From contig NC_015125.1 of the NCBI RefSeq assembly GCF_000202635.1, forward strand, positions 3,224,001 through 3,288,000: a DNA stretch of 64,000 bases, in the 5' to 3' direction. The notes under the pieces are model-generated. The model was given only the letters and a program-made list of their open reading frames with translations. It was not told where the DNA came from and ran no database searches. Within the stretch, counting starts at the first letter, position 1; each line of letters opens with the position of its first letter. Of the stretch, positions 45,038-55,579 are shown in pieces. Origin of the DNA: Microbacterium testaceum StLB037. Lineage in GTDB: Bacteria; Actinomycetota; Actinomycetes; Actinomycetales; Microbacteriaceae. The translations under genes and the position numbers were made by a program.

Positions 45038-46449
45038 CCGGTGGCCTCTCTCTGCATCACGACGTCTCCGGCGCGCACGGGGGTGGGAAGGTCGGCGGCG
45101 GAATGCGCCCGGCGAAGCGGAAGGTGAAGAGTGACCGTGGCCCCGCCGCCCGGCGTGTCACTCACGCTGCAGTAGCCGTCGTGCGCCTTGGCGATGGCGT
45201 CCACGATCGAAAGGCCGAGACCCGACCCCTCGACGCCACGACGGGTCGAGATGCGGTCGAATCGGCGGAACACACGGTGACGTGCGGCGGGAGGGATGCC
45301 GGGACCGTGATCGCGCACCCACAGGTCGACGTTGCTGTCGCCGATGTTACTGCCGATCTCGATGGGGGTCCCGTCCGGGGTGTACTTCGCGGCGTTGTCG
45401 GCGAGCTGCAGCCACGCCTGGATGAGGCGGTCATGGTCGCCGTGGATGCTGCCGCGGCCGCGGGACTCGATCGTCCACGTGTGGTGGGGGATCGCGCTCA
45501 CGAGCTCGCCGACGCGATCCGTGAGGGCGGCGACGTCGATGACCTCCGTGGTGAGCGCGCCGGCCTCGACCACGGCCAGCGCGTCGATGTCGTCGACAAG
45601 TCGGGAGAGGCGGTCCAGTTCGGCGATACCGAGGTTGCGCGTCTCCGCCACGTCGTGCGGATCCGCGGGATCCATCATCTCCAGATGCCCCCGCACGATC
45701 GTGATCGGCGTCTTGAGCTCGTGCCGCACGTCATCGAGGAGCTGGCGCTGCGCGTCGACCGACATCGCGAGGCGATCGAGCATGGAGTTCACCGACGAGG
45801 TCAGGTCGGCGATCTCGTCGTTGCCCTGAGGGGGGAGACGGGTACCGAGATCCGCCAGGGTGATGGCATCCGCCGTGTCGCGCAGGCGGCGCAACGGAGA
45901 GAACAGCACCCCGGTGACGAACCACCCCGCCACGGCGACGGCGAAGAGCACCACGGTGCCCGCGATCGCGAAGGTCGCGGTCGAGAGCGTGACGAGCTCC
46001 ATGCGTTGGTCGATCGAGATCGCCTGGACCGCCGTCGCGTCGCCCAGCGGGACGGCGGCGTACAGGACGGGCCCGTGCGCGCTGTCGACCCGGCCGCGCA
46101 GCTCGCCGCGGTCGATGGCCGCGCTCACGGCGGAGAGGAACCGGCTGTCGTCGGAGAGCGCGAGGCCCGGGGGAGACGGTGTGCCGGCGAGGATCGTCGA
46201 GCCGGAGAGGGCGACGGTGCCGTCGGTACGGCCGGGGATCGCCGCGGCGACGAGGGCCACGGCATCCGTCCCGCTCGCCGCTGCCGTGCTCGAGAACCCG
46301 TCGAGCTGTCGTTCGGCGTTCGCGATCACCCGTTCGCTCTGTACGAGGAAGGTCACCCCGCCGGCGACGATCAGCCCCAGAAGCAGAACGCCGAGGATCG
46401 CGCCGAGGAGTCGCGCGCGCACCGAGACGGGTCTCGGTGCGCGGCTCAT
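45034..46449 (-). CDS. Sensor histidine kinase
   Basis: A 471-residue membrane kinase. One helix (about 14-33), an extracytosolic sensor region (about 34-165), a second helix (about 165-188), HAMP (SPLRRLRDTADAITLADLG), HisKA with the phospho-accepting His in LDDVRHELKTPITIVRGHLE (about 243), and the ATPase with NAAKYTPDG, WVRDHGPGIP and GSGLGLSIVDAIAKAHDG. ATG 46449 is 6 nt after a minus-strand CATAAT (46461-46456), so the operon probably has a leaderless start. It lies 41 bp beyond the fumC stop but has its own promoter. Confidence 0.92.
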   Translation of the reverse strand: MSRAPRPVSVRARLLGAILGVLLLGLIVAGGVTFLVQSERVIANAERQLDGFSSTAAASGTDAVALVAAAIPGRTDGTVALSGSTILAGTPSPPGLALSDDSRFLSAVSAAIDRGELRGRVDSAHGPVLYAAVPLGDATAVQAISIDQRMELVTLSTATFAIAGTVVLFAVAVAGWFVTGVLFSPLRRLRDTADAITLADLGTRLPPQGNDEIADLTSSVNSMLDRLAMSVDAQRQLLDDVRHELKTPITIVRGHLEMMDPADPHDVAETRNLGIAELDRLSRLVDDIDALAVVEAGALTTEVIDVAALTDRVGELVSAIPHHTWTIESRGRGSIHGDHDRLIQAWLQLADNAAKYTPDGTPIEIGSNIGDSNVDLWVRDHGPGIPPAARHRVFRRFDRISTRRGVEGSGLGLSIVDAIAKAHDGYCSVSDTPGGGATVTLHLPLRRAHSAADLPTPVRAGDVVMQREATG

Positions 46450-46490
46450 CCTTCGATTATGGCGCGCCTCGGCGTTTCTGCTGTTGGGGC

Positions 46491-47885
46491 TCAGCCCGGG
46501 TGGGTCATCGAGAGCAGGTCGAGCTTCGCGTCGAGCACCTCTTCGGTGATCTCGCCGCGCTCGACGTAGCCCAGGTCGAGGACGGCTTCGCGGACGGTGA
46601 TGCCCTTGGCGACGGCGTGCTTGGCGATCTTCGCGGCCGCCTCGTAGCCGATGACCTTGTTCAGGGGGGTGACGATCGAGGGGGACATCCCGGCGAACGC
46701 CTCCGCGCGAGCGACGTTGGCCTCGAGGCCGTCGATCGTCTTGTCGGCGAGCACGCGGACGGCGTTGGAGAGGAGACGGATCGACTCCAGCAGCGCCGTG
46801 CCCATGACGGGGATGGCCACATTCAGCTCGAACGATCCCGAGGCGCCGGCCCAGGCGACCGTCGCGTCGTTGCCGATGACACGCGCGCAGACCATGAGGG
46901 TGGCCTCGGGGACGACGGGGTTGACCTTACCGGGCATGATCGACGAGCCGGGCTGCAGGTCGGGGATGTGGAGCTCGCCGAGGCCGGTGTTCGGGCCCGA
47001 GCCCATCCAGCGGATGTCGTTGTTGATCTTGGTGAGCGACACCGCGATCGTGCGGAGGGCGCCGGATGCCTCGACGAGGCCGTCACGGTTGGCCTGAGCC
47101 TCGAAGTGGTCCTTCGCCTCGGTGATGGGCAGCTGCGTCTCGGCCGCGAGCAGCTCGATGACCTTCTGCGGGAAGCCGAGCGGCGTGTTGATGCCGGTAC
47201 CCACGGCCGTGCCGCCGAGGGGGACTTCGCCGACACGGGGGAGGACGGCTTCGACGCGCTCGATGCCGAGGCGCATCTGGCGGGCGTAGCCGCCGAACTC
47301 CTGGCCGAGCGTGACGGGGGTGGCATCCATGAGGTGGGTGCGACCCGACTTGACGATGCCCTTCCACGCGTCCGCCTTCGCTTCGAGAGCCACCGCGAGA
47401 TGGTCGAGAGCGGGGATGAGGTCGGTGATGAGCGCCTGCGTCACGGCGATGTGGACCGAGGTCGGGAAGACGTCGTTGGACGACTGCGAGGCGTTGACGT
47501 GGTCGTTCGGGTGAACCGTCGAGCCGAGGATGCGCGTGGCGAGGGTCGCGAGCACCTCGTTCATGTTCATGTTCGAGGAGGTCCCGCTACCGGTCTGGTA
47601 CGTGTCGACCGGGAACTGCGCGTCGTGCACGCCGGTGACGACCTCGTCGGCGGCCTGGGCGATGGCATCCGCGATCTGACCGTCGAGGGTGCCGAGCTCC
47701 TTGTTCGCGAGAGCGGCGGCCTTCTTGATGCGGGCCAGTGCCGCGATCTGCGTCGACTCGAGGCCCGAGCCCGAGATCGGGAAGTTCTCGACCGCGCGCT
47801 GCGTCTGCGCCGCGTAGAGGGCGTCCTTCGGCACGCGCACCTCACCCATGGTGTCGTGCTCGATGCGGTACTCGATGTCGGTCAC
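46491..47885 (-). CDS. fumC: Fumarate hydratase, class II
   Basis: A 464-residue fumarase C, interconverting fumarate and malate in the TCA cycle. [16 protein letters not shown] (about 99-114), [16 protein letters not shown] (about 186), and the signature [12 protein letters not shown] (about 318-329) with the catalytic Ser are present. The second motif [14 protein letters not shown] is complete. GTG 47885 follows GGAGG by about 9 nt. It is the last gene of the xseA-xseB-DUF4245-carbonic anhydrase-fumC run. Confidence 0.96.
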   Translation of the reverse strand: MTDIEYRIEHDTMGEVRVPKDALYAAQTQRAVENFPISGSGLESTQIAALARIKKAAALANKELGTLDGQIADAIAQAADEVVTGVHDAQFPVDTYQTGSGTSSNMNMNEVLATLATRILGSTVHPNDHVNASQSSNDVFPTSVHIAVTQALITDLIPALDHLAVALEAKADAWKGIVKSGRTHLMDATPVTLGQEFGGYARQMRLGIERVEAVLPRVGEVPLGGTAVGTGINTPLGFPQKVIELLAAETQLPITEAKDHFEAQANRDGLVEASGALRTIAVSLTKINNDIRWMGSGPNTGLGELHIPDLQPGSSIMPGKVNPVVPEATLMVCARVIGNDATVAWAGASGSFELNVAIPVMGTALLESIRLLSNAVRVLADKTIDGLEANVARAEAFAGMSPSIVTPLNKVIGYEAAAKIAKHAVAKGITVREAVLDLGYVERGEITEEVLDAKLDLLSMTHPG

Positions 47886-47917
47886 GTCGTCGTTCCTCCA
47901 GGTCGTTCGTTCGGTTC

Positions 47918-48604
47918 TCAGATGCGGGCGTCCGCGAAGCGGGGATCGTCAACCCGGGGGTCGTCGACATCGCCCACGATGACGACGGGGAACGCTTCCC
48001 CCTCGTCGAGTCGGTAGTTGGCTCCCACGACCGCCGTGCGCCCTTCGGCGACGGCTTCGCTGATCAGCTCGGAAGCGCGCAGCAGCTCACCCACGGTGTG
48101 ACGGAGGTGCTCTCGTCCGACCAGCTCGGGGTCGACGTGGTCGGGGACGTGGCCGTCCACGGCGGTCGCCCGCTGGACGCGGCGCACCGCGGGGACGATC
48201 GGCGCGATCTGGCGCCAGATGTATGCGGGCAGGGTGGGGGCGTCGACGCCGGTGCTCTCGATCGCGGCACCGACCGCGCCGCACGCATCGTGGGCGAGGA
48301 CGACGATGAGGGGAACCTCGAGGACGCCGACGGCGTATTCGAGGCTGCCGATCACGGAGTCGGAGATGACCTGGCCGGCGTTGCGGACCACGAAGAGGTC
48401 ACCGAGGCCCTCGTCGAAGATGATCTCCGCGGCGAGACGCGAGTCGGAGCAGCCGAACAGGGCCGCGGTGGGGTGCTGCGAACCGGCCAGCTCCGCGCGA
48501 CGCTCCACGTCCTGACGGGGGTGTGCGGGTGCGCCGGTCACGAAACGACGGTTGCCTTCGACCATCTGCTGCCAGACCTGGCCGGGGCTCATGGGTGCGC
48601 TCAC
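47918..48604 (-). CDS. Beta-class carbonic anhydrase
   Basis: A 228-residue enzyme hydrating CO2 to bicarbonate. The zinc ligands are in [13 protein letters not shown] (Cys, Asp-Arg pair, about 52-54) and [13 protein letters not shown] (His and Cys, about 106-109). Length and C-terminus fit the plant-type beta class. The GTG overlaps the DUF4245 stop (GTGA). Being next to fumC suggests a link between bicarbonate supply and C4-acid metabolism, with ppc elsewhere in the window using bicarbonate; that is inference. Confidence 0.92.
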   Translation of the reverse strand: MSAPMSPGQVWQQMVEGNRRFVTGAPAHPRQDVERRAELAGSQHPTAALFGCSDSRLAAEIIFDEGLGDLFVVRNAGQVISDSVIGSLEYAVGVLEVPLIVVLAHDACGAVGAAIESTGVDAPTLPAYIWRQIAPIVPAVRRVQRATAVDGHVPDHVDPELVGREHLRHTVGELLRASELISEAVAEGRTAVVGANYRLDEGEAFPVVIVGDVDDPRVDDPRFADARI

Positions 48605-49233
48605 GGGATCTCTTTCAGCTGCTTCACCTGCGAGGTCACCGACGCCGCCGCGAGAGCCGCGGTCTCGGGCGCGGCGTCACCGTAGACGAGCACGTAGTCG
48701 GGGCCGGCGGGAGTCGCCAGCGCGTAGTCGATGTTGCCGGTGCCGGAGGGGTTGGCCGGACGGTAGACGTCCCAGGTGATGCCGTCGATCTCGGTGGTCT
48801 CGGTGCTGCGCGTGCCGCCCAGCACCTGGCCCACCCAGGCCTCGTCGGTGTCGAAACCCTGCGCGACACGGAGGAATCCCGATTCGCCCGAGCGCACGTA
48901 GACCATCGTCCACGCCTCGGTGCCACCGACCCCCTCGACGGTCGCCTGGTTGACCCGCCAGCCCTCGCCGAGCGACGGGGTGAGCACGGGACGGCCCCGA
49001 TCGGCTTCGAGGTCGGCGGCCAGCGCGGGCACATCCGGTTCCGGACGGGGGACCGGCGTCCCCCGGGGCACGATGGCGACGATGACGAAGACCACGGCGA
49101 CGGTCGCCAGCAGCGCGGCGATGAGATTGCGGAAGGTCTTGCTCGAGCGGTAGCGACGCGAGGACTCGGCCTTGCGGGCCGCGGTCTCCTCCGGCGTCTC
49201 GGGGCGACCGAGCTCGGCGACGATGCGGGCCAT
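48601..49233 (-). CDS. DUF4245 membrane-anchored protein
   Basis: A 210-residue protein: a cytosolic N-terminal segment with [20 protein letters not shown], a single helix (about 38-58), and an extracytosolic domain with WRVNQATVEGVGGTEAWTMVYV and GITWDVYRP. The family is actinobacterial, of unknown function, and typically encoded near glpX/xse genes as here. ATG 49233 overlaps the xseB stop (ATGA). A frame extension upstream runs through xseB and is not used. Confidence 0.82.
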   Translation of the reverse strand: MARIVAELGRPETPEETAARKAESSRRYRSSKTFRNLIAALLATVAVVFVIVAIVPRGTPVPRPEPDVPALAADLEADRGRPVLTPSLGEGWRVNQATVEGVGGTEAWTMVYVRSGESGFLRVAQGFDTDEAWVGQVLGGTRSTETTEIDGITWDVYRPANPSGTGNIDYALATPAGPDYVLVYGDAAPETAALAAASVTSQVKQLKEIP

Positions 49234-49463
49234 CAGGCGTCCTCGCCCTCGCCGCGCGCGGCGTCGAGCCGGCGCTTCGCTCCCAGCAGCCACTCTTCGC
49301 AGCGGGCGTAGAGCTGCTCGCCGCGCTCCCAGAGGGCCAGCGACTCCTCCAGCGTGGGGGCGCCCTGTTCGAGCTCCGACACCACGCGCACGAGTTCGTC
49401 GCGAGCCTGTTCGAAAGAGAGGGTCGCGACGTCTGCCGAGGGGCCGGGAGTCGTCGCGGTCAT
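49233..49463 (-). CDS. xseB: Exodeoxyribonuclease VII small subunit
   Basis: A 76-residue (79 if ATG 49472 is used) Xse[34 protein letters not shown] (quoted by its ends [10 protein letters not shown] and [12 protein letters not shown], about 17-47) is the family core, followed by a helical tail. ATG 49463 is 7 nt after TAAGAT (49476-49471), whose first three bases are the xseA stop, so xseB may have its own leaderless transcript besides operon expression. It partners XseA to degrade single-stranded DNA. Confidence 0.92.
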   Translation of the reverse strand: MTATTPGPSADVATLSFEQARDELVRVVSELEQGAPTLEESLALWERGEQLYARCEEWLLGAKRRLDAARGEGEDA

Positions 49464-49473
49464 GGTCTCCATC

Positions 49474-50805
49474 TTAGGCGCGCCCCACCGACACGCCGTC
49501 GTCGGATGCCTCGTCGTCGAGCCGAGCGGTGGGGATCTCGTCGATCTCCCCCTCCGATCGTGCCGCCAGCGAGCCGCGCTCGACGGTGATCGTGAGCGCC
49601 GCTCCGGCGGGGGCTTGGCTCGCGTCGCGGACGATCGCCCCGCCCTCGACCTGCGCGATCGCGTACCCGCGCGCGAGCGTGGCGAGAGGAGAGAGGGCGC
49701 GGAGCGAGGCGCTGAGCTCCCGCGTCCGGCGCCGTTCGCTCTCGAGCCGACGATCGACGATGTCGCGACCGCGGTTCGACAGCATCCACAGCTCCTGAGC
49801 CCGCGAGGTGAGCATCGCGTGCGGGGTGCGCAACGACGGGCGGGAACGGATCTGCTCGAGCTGGGCGATGTCGTGCAGCACCCGCTGCGTGAGGCGTCCG
49901 GTCAGGCGGGCGCGCAGCTGGGCGACGAGGGCGCGCTGCTCCGCCACGTCGGGGACGACGCGCTTCGCCGCGTCGGTCGGCGTCGACGCGCGCAGGTCCG
50001 CTACATCGTCGAGGAGCGGGCGGTCGTTCTCGTGACCGATGGCGCTGACGACGGGAGTGGATGCCGCAGCCACCGCGCGCACGAGACGCTCGTCGCTGAA
50101 GCCGAGCAGCGTCTGCGGATCGCCTCCGCCGCGCGCGATGATGATGACGTCGACCTCGGGGTCGGCATCCAGAGCCTTCAATGCGGCGAGGGTCTCGGGG
50201 ACGCACCGGTCGCCCTGGACGGCGGCGTACTTCGTGCGGAAGTTCACGCGGGGCCAGCGCAGCTCGGCGTTTCGGTGCACATCCTTCTCGGCATCCGAGT
50301 TCTCGCCCGTGATGAGTCCGATGCAGTGGGGGAGGAAGGGCAGCTTCTTCTTGCGGACCGGGTCGAAGAGGCCCTCGGACCGCAGCTGTGCGCGCAGGCG
50401 CTCGAGCCTCTCGAGCTGTTCGCCGAGGCCCACGTGGCGCAGGGCGGAGATCGCGAACGAGAAGTCGCCCGTGCGGGGGAAGTAGTCGGCTTTGACGCAC
50501 GCGACGACGTGGTCGCCGACCTGGAAGTCCTTCGGGAGGCGTGCGAGCGTGCTCGACCAGATGCGGAACGCCACGGTCGATTCGGTGTTGAGGTCTTTCA
50601 GACGGCCGAAGACGTTGCCGCCGCGGCGGTTGAACGAGGTGATCTCACCCTCGACCCAGACCGAGCCCCAGCGTTCGATGAACCCTCGGATCGTGTCGTT
50701 CAGACGCGACACCGAGGTCGGGGTGTCGGTGCGCGAGTCACGGGGGTGCACCGAGTCTGCGGGGGGAGCCTCGCCGGGCACCGTCTCGGGGTGGAACGAG
50801 GTCAT
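49474..50805 (-). CDS. xseA: Exodeoxyribonuclease VII large subunit
   Basis: A 443-residue XseA. The N-terminal OB-fold ([24 protein letters not shown], about 31-54, quoted by its ends [10 protein letters not shown] and SVWVEGEI) binds single-stranded DNA. The catalytic core includes [38 protein letters not shown] (by ends [11 protein letters not shown] and LLGFSDE) and [17 protein letters not shown]. The ATG at 50805 is 7 nt after a minus-strand CAGACT (50818-50813). It diverges from ispH, the usual actinobacterial arrangement. Confidence 0.94.
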   Translation of the reverse strand: MTSFHPETVPGEAPPADSVHPRDSRTDTPTSVSRLNDTIRGFIERWGSVWVEGEITSFNRRGGNVFGRLKDLNTESTVAFRIWSSTLARLPKDFQVGDHVVACVKADYFPRTGDFSFAISALRHVGLGEQLERLERLRAQLRSEGLFDPVRKKKLPFLPHCIGLITGENSDAEKDVHRNAELRWPRVNFRTKYAAVQGDRCVPETLAALKALDADPEVDVIIIARGGGDPQTLLGFSDERLVRAVAAASTPVVSAIGHENDRPLLDDVADLRASTPTDAAKRVVPDVAEQRALVAQLRARLTGRLTQRVLHDIAQLEQIRSRPSLRTPHAMLTSRAQELWMLSNRGRDIVDRRLESERRRTRELSASLRALSPLATLARGYAIAQVEGGAIVRDASQAPAGAALTITVERGSLAARSEGEIDEIPTARLDDEASDDGVSVGRA

Positions 50806-50861
50806 GGGCTCCAGTCTGGCGGTTCGGCCGTCGTCCAGGGGCGCCCCGGTAGAATCGAGGG

Positions 50862-51923
50862 GTGAGCACACCTGTCGTCCAACTGCCCGTTCCCCGGATC
50901 CCGGGTCGACGTGGGCGGCTCCAGGATATCCCGGTCAAGGGCCAGAAGAAGGTGCTGCTGGCCGCGCCTCGCGGCTATTGCGCCGGTGTCGACCGCGCCG
51001 TCGTCGCCGTCGAGAAGGCCCTGGACCGCTACGGCGCGCCCGTCTACGTGCGCAAGCAGATCGTCCACAACATCCACGTGGTGACCGAGCTCGAGAAGAA
51101 GGGCGCGATCTTCGTCGAGGAGGTCGACGAGGTCCCCGAGGGCTCGCACGTCGTCTTCAGCGCGCACGGGGTGTCGCCCGCCGTCGTCTCGGCGGCGTCC
51201 GACCGCGGCCTGCAGGCCATCGACGCCACGTGCCCCCTCGTCACCAAGGTGCACCGCGAGGCCGTGCGCTTCGCGCGCGACGACTACGAAATCCTCCTGA
51301 TCGGCCACGACGGACACGAAGAGGTCGAGGGCACGGCCGGCGAAGCCCCCGAGCACGTCACCGTCGTCAACTCGCCCGAGCACGCCGACGTGGTGGAGGT
51401 GCGCGACCCCTCGAAGGTCGTGTGGCTCTCGCAGACGACTCTGTCGGTCGACGAGACGATGGAGACGGTCCGCCGCCTCCGCCTGCGCTTCCCGCACCTG
51501 CAGGACCCGCCCTCCGACGACATCTGCTACGCCACGCAGAACCGTCAGGTCGCGATCAAGAAGGTCGCCGTCGGCGCCGACCTCGTCATCGTCGTGGGCT
51601 CGGCGAACTCCTCCAACAGCGTGCGCCTCGTCGAGGTGGCTCTCGAGCACGGCGCGAAGGCCGCCTACCGCGTCGATTACGTCGACGAGATCAGGCAGGA
51701 GTGGCTCGAGGGCGTCGAGACGGTCGGTGTGACCAGCGGAGCGTCCGTCCCCGAAGTGCTCGTCACCGAGGTGCTGGACGAGCTCGCGGGTGCCGGCTAC
51801 CGCGACGTCGAAGAGGTGCGCACGGCCGAAGAAGACCTGATCTTCTCCCTCCCGAAGGAACTGCGACAGGATGCCGCCGGACAGCGCGATCAGCGTGCGC
51901 TGGGCGGCCGGGGTCGTTCGTGA
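50862..51923 (+). CDS. ispH: 4-hydroxy-3-methylbut-2-enyl diphosphate reductase
   Basis: A 353-residue IspH/LytB, the last enzyme of the MEP isoprenoid pathway. The three [4Fe-4S] cysteines are in [13 protein letters not shown] (about 43), [14 protein letters not shown] (about 127) and [13 protein letters not shown] (about 225). Conserved HNIHV, AHGVSP and [13 protein letters not shown] are present. GTG 50862 is 6 nt after TAGAAT (50850-50855), so the mRNA is probably leaderless. Its stop overlaps the next start (GTGA). Confidence 0.96.
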   Translation: MSTPVVQLPVPRIPGRRGRLQDIPVKGQKKVLLAAPRGYCAGVDRAVVAVEKALDRYGAPVYVRKQIVHNIHVVTELEKKGAIFVEEVDEVPEGSHVVFSAHGVSPAVVSAASDRGLQAIDATCPLVTKVHREAVRFARDDYEILLIGHDGHEEVEGTAGEAPEHVTVVNSPEHADVVEVRDPSKVVWLSQTTLSVDETMETVRRLRLRFPHLQDPPSDDICYATQNRQVAIKKVAVGADLVIVVGSANSSNSVRLVEVALEHGAKAAYRVDYVDEIRQEWLEGVETVGVTSGASVPEVLVTEVLDELAGAGYRDVEEVRTAEEDLIFSLPKELRQDAAGQRDQRALGGRGRS

Positions 51924-52462
51924 GCGACCTCGACCCCCGCCCCCGTCCGCAGTTCGGCGAGTACGCGACACCGGAGGAGCAGCAGGCCCGCATCCAGCGG
52001 CCCGAGGTCACCGAGGCGCTCGACGCGGGCGTCGCCCCGCAGGAGGCGGCCCCCGTCCCGAAGGCGGCAGCGCCCGCGGCGACCCGCGGTCCGCTCGTCG
52101 ATCGCATCATCACCCTGATGCTGCTGATCTACGGTCTCGTGTCGGTCGTCACGACGATCGCCCAGGTCCTCGATTTCCCGCACTACGCCGAGCAGGCCGC
52201 TCAGCTTCTCAACGTCGACGCGAAATACACCAACCTCACGGCGGGCTTCGTGTGGGGCGCGATCGCCGCGGTGGTCTACGGCGTCGTCTACCTCGTCACC
52301 GCGCTGCTCACGCTGCGTCGGCTCCGCCGGGGCCGCATCTCGTTCTGGATCCCTCTCGTCGGCTTCGCCGTGGCCGCGATCGTGGGCGGCACGTGCATCA
52401 CGATCGCGATCATGAGCGACCCGAACTACCTCTCCGCGCTCATGGGCGGCATCGCGAAGTGA
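51920..52462 (+). CDS. Three- or four-span membrane protein (DUF6264-like)
   Basis: A 180-residue protein. A Pro/Ala-rich cytosolic N-terminus with [15 protein letters not shown] (about 10-24) leads into helices at about 56-78, 105-128 and 138-165. The motif combination resembles small Microbacteriaceae membrane proteins of the DUF6264 type; that name is from memory and should be checked. It overlaps the ispH stop (GTGA), so it is cotranscribed. Its own stop codon forms the first three bases of a SigL-like -35 element. Confidence 0.65.
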   Translation: MSDLDPRPRPQFGEYATPEEQQARIQRPEVTEALDAGVAPQEAAPVPKAAAPAATRGPLVDRIITLMLLIYGLVSVVTTIAQVLDFPHYAEQAAQLLNVDAKYTNLTAGFVWGAIAAVVYGVVYLVTALLTLRRLRRGRISFWIPLVGFAVAAIVGGTCITIAIMSDPNYLSALMGGIAK

Positions 52463-52487
52463 ACCATCGGGGCCGGCATCCCGTGTC
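52460..52487 (+). promoter_or_regulatory. SigL-type ECF promoter of the sigma/anti-sigma operon
   Basis: TGAACC (52460-52465) and CGTGTC (52482-52487) are separated by 16 bp. This equals, as I recall it, the consensus for mycobacterial SigL promoters (TGAACC then CGTgtc). It lies 30 bp before an ECF sigma gene whose anti-sigma partner has the RslA-type zinc motif, so autoregulation is likely. Confidence 0.65.
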
Positions 52488-52516
52488 CTCCTGAGAACCC
52501 GAGGGAGGAGCCGGCC

Positions 52517-53023
52517 GTGGTGCGAGACGATCACGCGCGTCTGACCGCGCTGTACGACGCCCACGCGGCGCCGGTATGGCGGTACGTGGTCAGTCTGACG
52601 GGCGATCACGCCGGGGCCGACGATGTCGTGCAGGAGACGCTGCTGCGCGCTTGGCGTTCGCCGCGCATCATGAGCGACGACCCGGGGTCGTTGCGTTCGT
52701 GGATGTTCACCGTCGCCCGCAACCTCGTCATCGACGAGGCGCGCAGCGCGCGGCGACGCCATGAGCTGCCCGTCGACGAAGTGCCGGACTCCGGACGGGA
52801 CGACGACACGGATGCCATGTTCGACGCGTTGCTCGTCGAGGAGGCGCTCGCGACGTTGACCCCGGATCACCGCGCGGTGATCGTGAGCGCGTATTACGGA
52901 GGACGAAGCGTCGCGCAGACCGCCGAGGAACTGGGGATCCCGGCGGGCACCGTCAAGTCGCGGCTGCATTACGCGGTGCGAGCATTGCGGCTCGCGCTGC
53001 AGGAGAGGGGGGTGACGCGATGA
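52517..53023 (+). CDS. ECF RNA polymerase sigma factor (SigK/SigL-like)
   Basis: A 168-residue group IV sigma factor. Region 2 includes GADDVVQETLLRAWR (about 34-48) and SWMFTVARNLVIDEARSARRR (quoted as WMFTVARNLVIDEA). Region 4 has SVAQTAEELGIPAGTVKSRL (about 129-148). GGGAGGAG is 6 nt before GTG 52517. The downstream anti-sigma gene overlaps by 4 nt. The upstream SigL-like promoter suggests it activates itself; the inducing signal, possibly oxidative or envelope stress, is unknown. Confidence 0.92.
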   Translation: MVRDDHARLTALYDAHAAPVWRYVVSLTGDHAGADDVVQETLLRAWRSPRIMSDDPGSLRSWMFTVARNLVIDEARSARRRHELPVDEVPDSGRDDDTDAMFDALLVEEALATLTPDHRAVIVSAYYGGRSVAQTAEELGIPAGTVKSRLHYAVRALRLALQERGVTR

Positions 53024-53724
53024 GCGCCGAACACGAGAGATTGTCCAGCTGGGACGGCGCGTACGTTCTGGGCGCCTTGTCGGCGGCGGATCGCGCCGAG
53101 TACGAGGCTCACCTCGCTGTCTGCGCCCCGTGCCGGAAGGCGGTGGCCGAACTCGCCCCCACCGCGGGACTTCTGTCGCGCCTGTCGGCGGAGCGGGCCC
53201 GGGCGATCGCGGCTCCGGACGGCCCCGCGCCGGTGGTCACGCCCCACCCGTCGCTGCGCACCCGGGTTGTGCAGACTGCCCGGCGGCGCCGCGCCCGACG
53301 GATCACGGCGTGGACGCTCGCGGCATCCCTCGCCGTCGTCGCGATCGCCGTGCCGACCGTGATCACCGTGACGAACGCGTCCTCCTCGTCGTCGGGCGTG
53401 ACATACGCCCTCGACGAGGTGAACGGCGCCCCGCTCGAGGCGTCGGTCAAGCTGACCCCGGTCGCGTGGGGGACCCGGATCGACCTGGTGTGCCAGTACA
53501 CCGGGGAGGTTCTCGACGCCCCACCGGGCGGATGGCCGTACGCCCTCGCGGTGACCGACGATTCCGGGGCGACCTCGGTGCTGTCGACGTGGCGCGCCGG
53601 CCCCGGGGCGACGACCGAGCTGAGCGCGGGGACCGACCTGGAGGCATCCAGTATCGGCTCGATCGAGATCCGTTCGGTCGACGGTGACCGGGTGGTCATG
53701 CGGCGCGACTTCTCGACCCCGTAG
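53020..53724 (+). CDS. Membrane anti-sigma factor with HCC zinc motif (RslA/RskA-like)
   Basis: A 234-residue single-span protein. The N-terminal anti-sigma domain has the zinc signature HLAVCAPCRKAVAE (His-x3-Cys-x2-Cys, about 29-36) seen in redox-sensitive ZAS proteins. A helix follows (ITAWTLAASLAVVAIAVPTV, about 88-107), then an extracytosolic domain (about 125-234) with SVKLTPVAWGTRIDLVCQY. It should hold the sigma factor at the membrane until zinc loss or proteolysis releases it. The ATG overlaps the sigma stop. Confidence 0.88.
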   Translation: MSAEHERLSSWDGAYVLGALSAADRAEYEAHLAVCAPCRKAVAELAPTAGLLSRLSAERARAIAAPDGPAPVVTPHPSLRTRVVQTARRRRARRITAWTLAASLAVVAIAVPTVITVTNASSSSSGVTYALDEVNGAPLEASVKLTPVAWGTRIDLVCQYTGEVLDAPPGGWPYALAVTDDSGATSVLSTWRAGPGATTELSAGTDLEASSIGSIEIRSVDGDRVVMRRDFSTP

Positions 53725-53737
53725 GTAGCATCGACGG

Positions 53738-54283
53738 ATGCCACGCCTCGTCGCCGTCTGCGCCGTTCACCAGCTTCGTCCCGACGCCGGATCCCTGGGC
53801 GTCACCGCGATCGACAAGCGGGCCCTCGAGGGTTCCGTGCGGATCGGACCCTACGGCGTGCGATCCGACGTGCAGGCGAGCCGGAAGCACCACGGCGGGC
53901 TCGACAAAGCGGTGTACGCCTACTCGGCCGCCGATGCGGAGTACTGGGAGTCGGAACTGGGTCGCGACCTGTACCCCGGCTGGTTCGGCGAGAACCTGCG
54001 GATCGAGGGGCTCGACGTCAACGCGGCGCGCATCGGCGAGGTGTGGCGGATCGGCGACACGGTCGAACTCGAGGTCACGATGCCGCGGACCCCGTGCGCG
54101 ACCTTCGCGCGGTGGGTGGGCGGGCGCGATGCGCGCGGGTGGGTGAAGCGGTTCTCGGACGCGGGTCGTCTCGGCGCGTACCTCCGGGTGCGGCGCTCCG
54201 GCGACGTGAGTGCGGGGGATGCCGTCGAGGTCGTGCGCTCGCCCGAGGGAGCGCCCACGGTTCTCGAGGTGTATCGGGGCTGA
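53738..54283 (+). CDS. MOSC domain protein (YiiM-like)
   Basis: A 181-residue MOSC protein. RKHHGGLDKAVYAYSAADAEYW (about 50-71, quoted as RKHHGGLDKAVYAY) and FGENLRIEGLD (about 84-94) are diagnostic, and the conserved Cys is in MPRTPCATFARWVGG (about 117). MOSC proteins bind a molybdenum cofactor or its sulfur and may act in sulfur transfer or detoxification of N-hydroxylated compounds. The ATG is 6 nt after TAGCAT (53726-53731), so it has its own leaderless mRNA despite following the anti-sigma gene closely. Confidence 0.88.
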   Translation: MPRLVAVCAVHQLRPDAGSLGVTAIDKRALEGSVRIGPYGVRSDVQASRKHHGGLDKAVYAYSAADAEYWESELGRDLYPGWFGENLRIEGLDVNAARIGEVWRIGDTVELEVTMPRTPCATFARWVGGRDARGWVKRFSDAGRLGAYLRVRRSGDVSAGDAVEVVRSPEGAPTVLEVYRG

Positions 54284-54328
54284 GCCTTCAGGATGCCGTG
54301 AGGGCGTGGCATCCGGAGCCGGGAACGA

Positions 54329-54358
54329 CGAACGCCCCGGCCGGAGCCGGGGCGTTCG
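54329..54358. terminator. Bidirectional terminator between the MOSC gene and fructose-bisphosphate aldolase
   Basis: A perfect 13-bp stem (CGAACGCCCCGGC / GCCGGGGCGTTCG) closes the loop CGGA between convergent genes. Confidence 0.85.
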
Positions 54359-54373
54359 CGAGAGAAGGCGGGG

Positions 54374-55402
<1,029 letters not shown>

Positions 55403-55579
55403 TGTGCTCCTTGTGTCGTTGCGGGGACACCGCCAGCCTAGCGAAGCCGCCGGATCGTGCCGGGGTGTAGGCGGGAGGAAGTGGGGGAGTATGCGCCAGT
55501 GTTAAGAACACCGATTCCTTCGCGCGCGAAGCGGAGAAATTGGGCGATTGTCACAACCTTCGTAGCTACAGTGGGCCTC

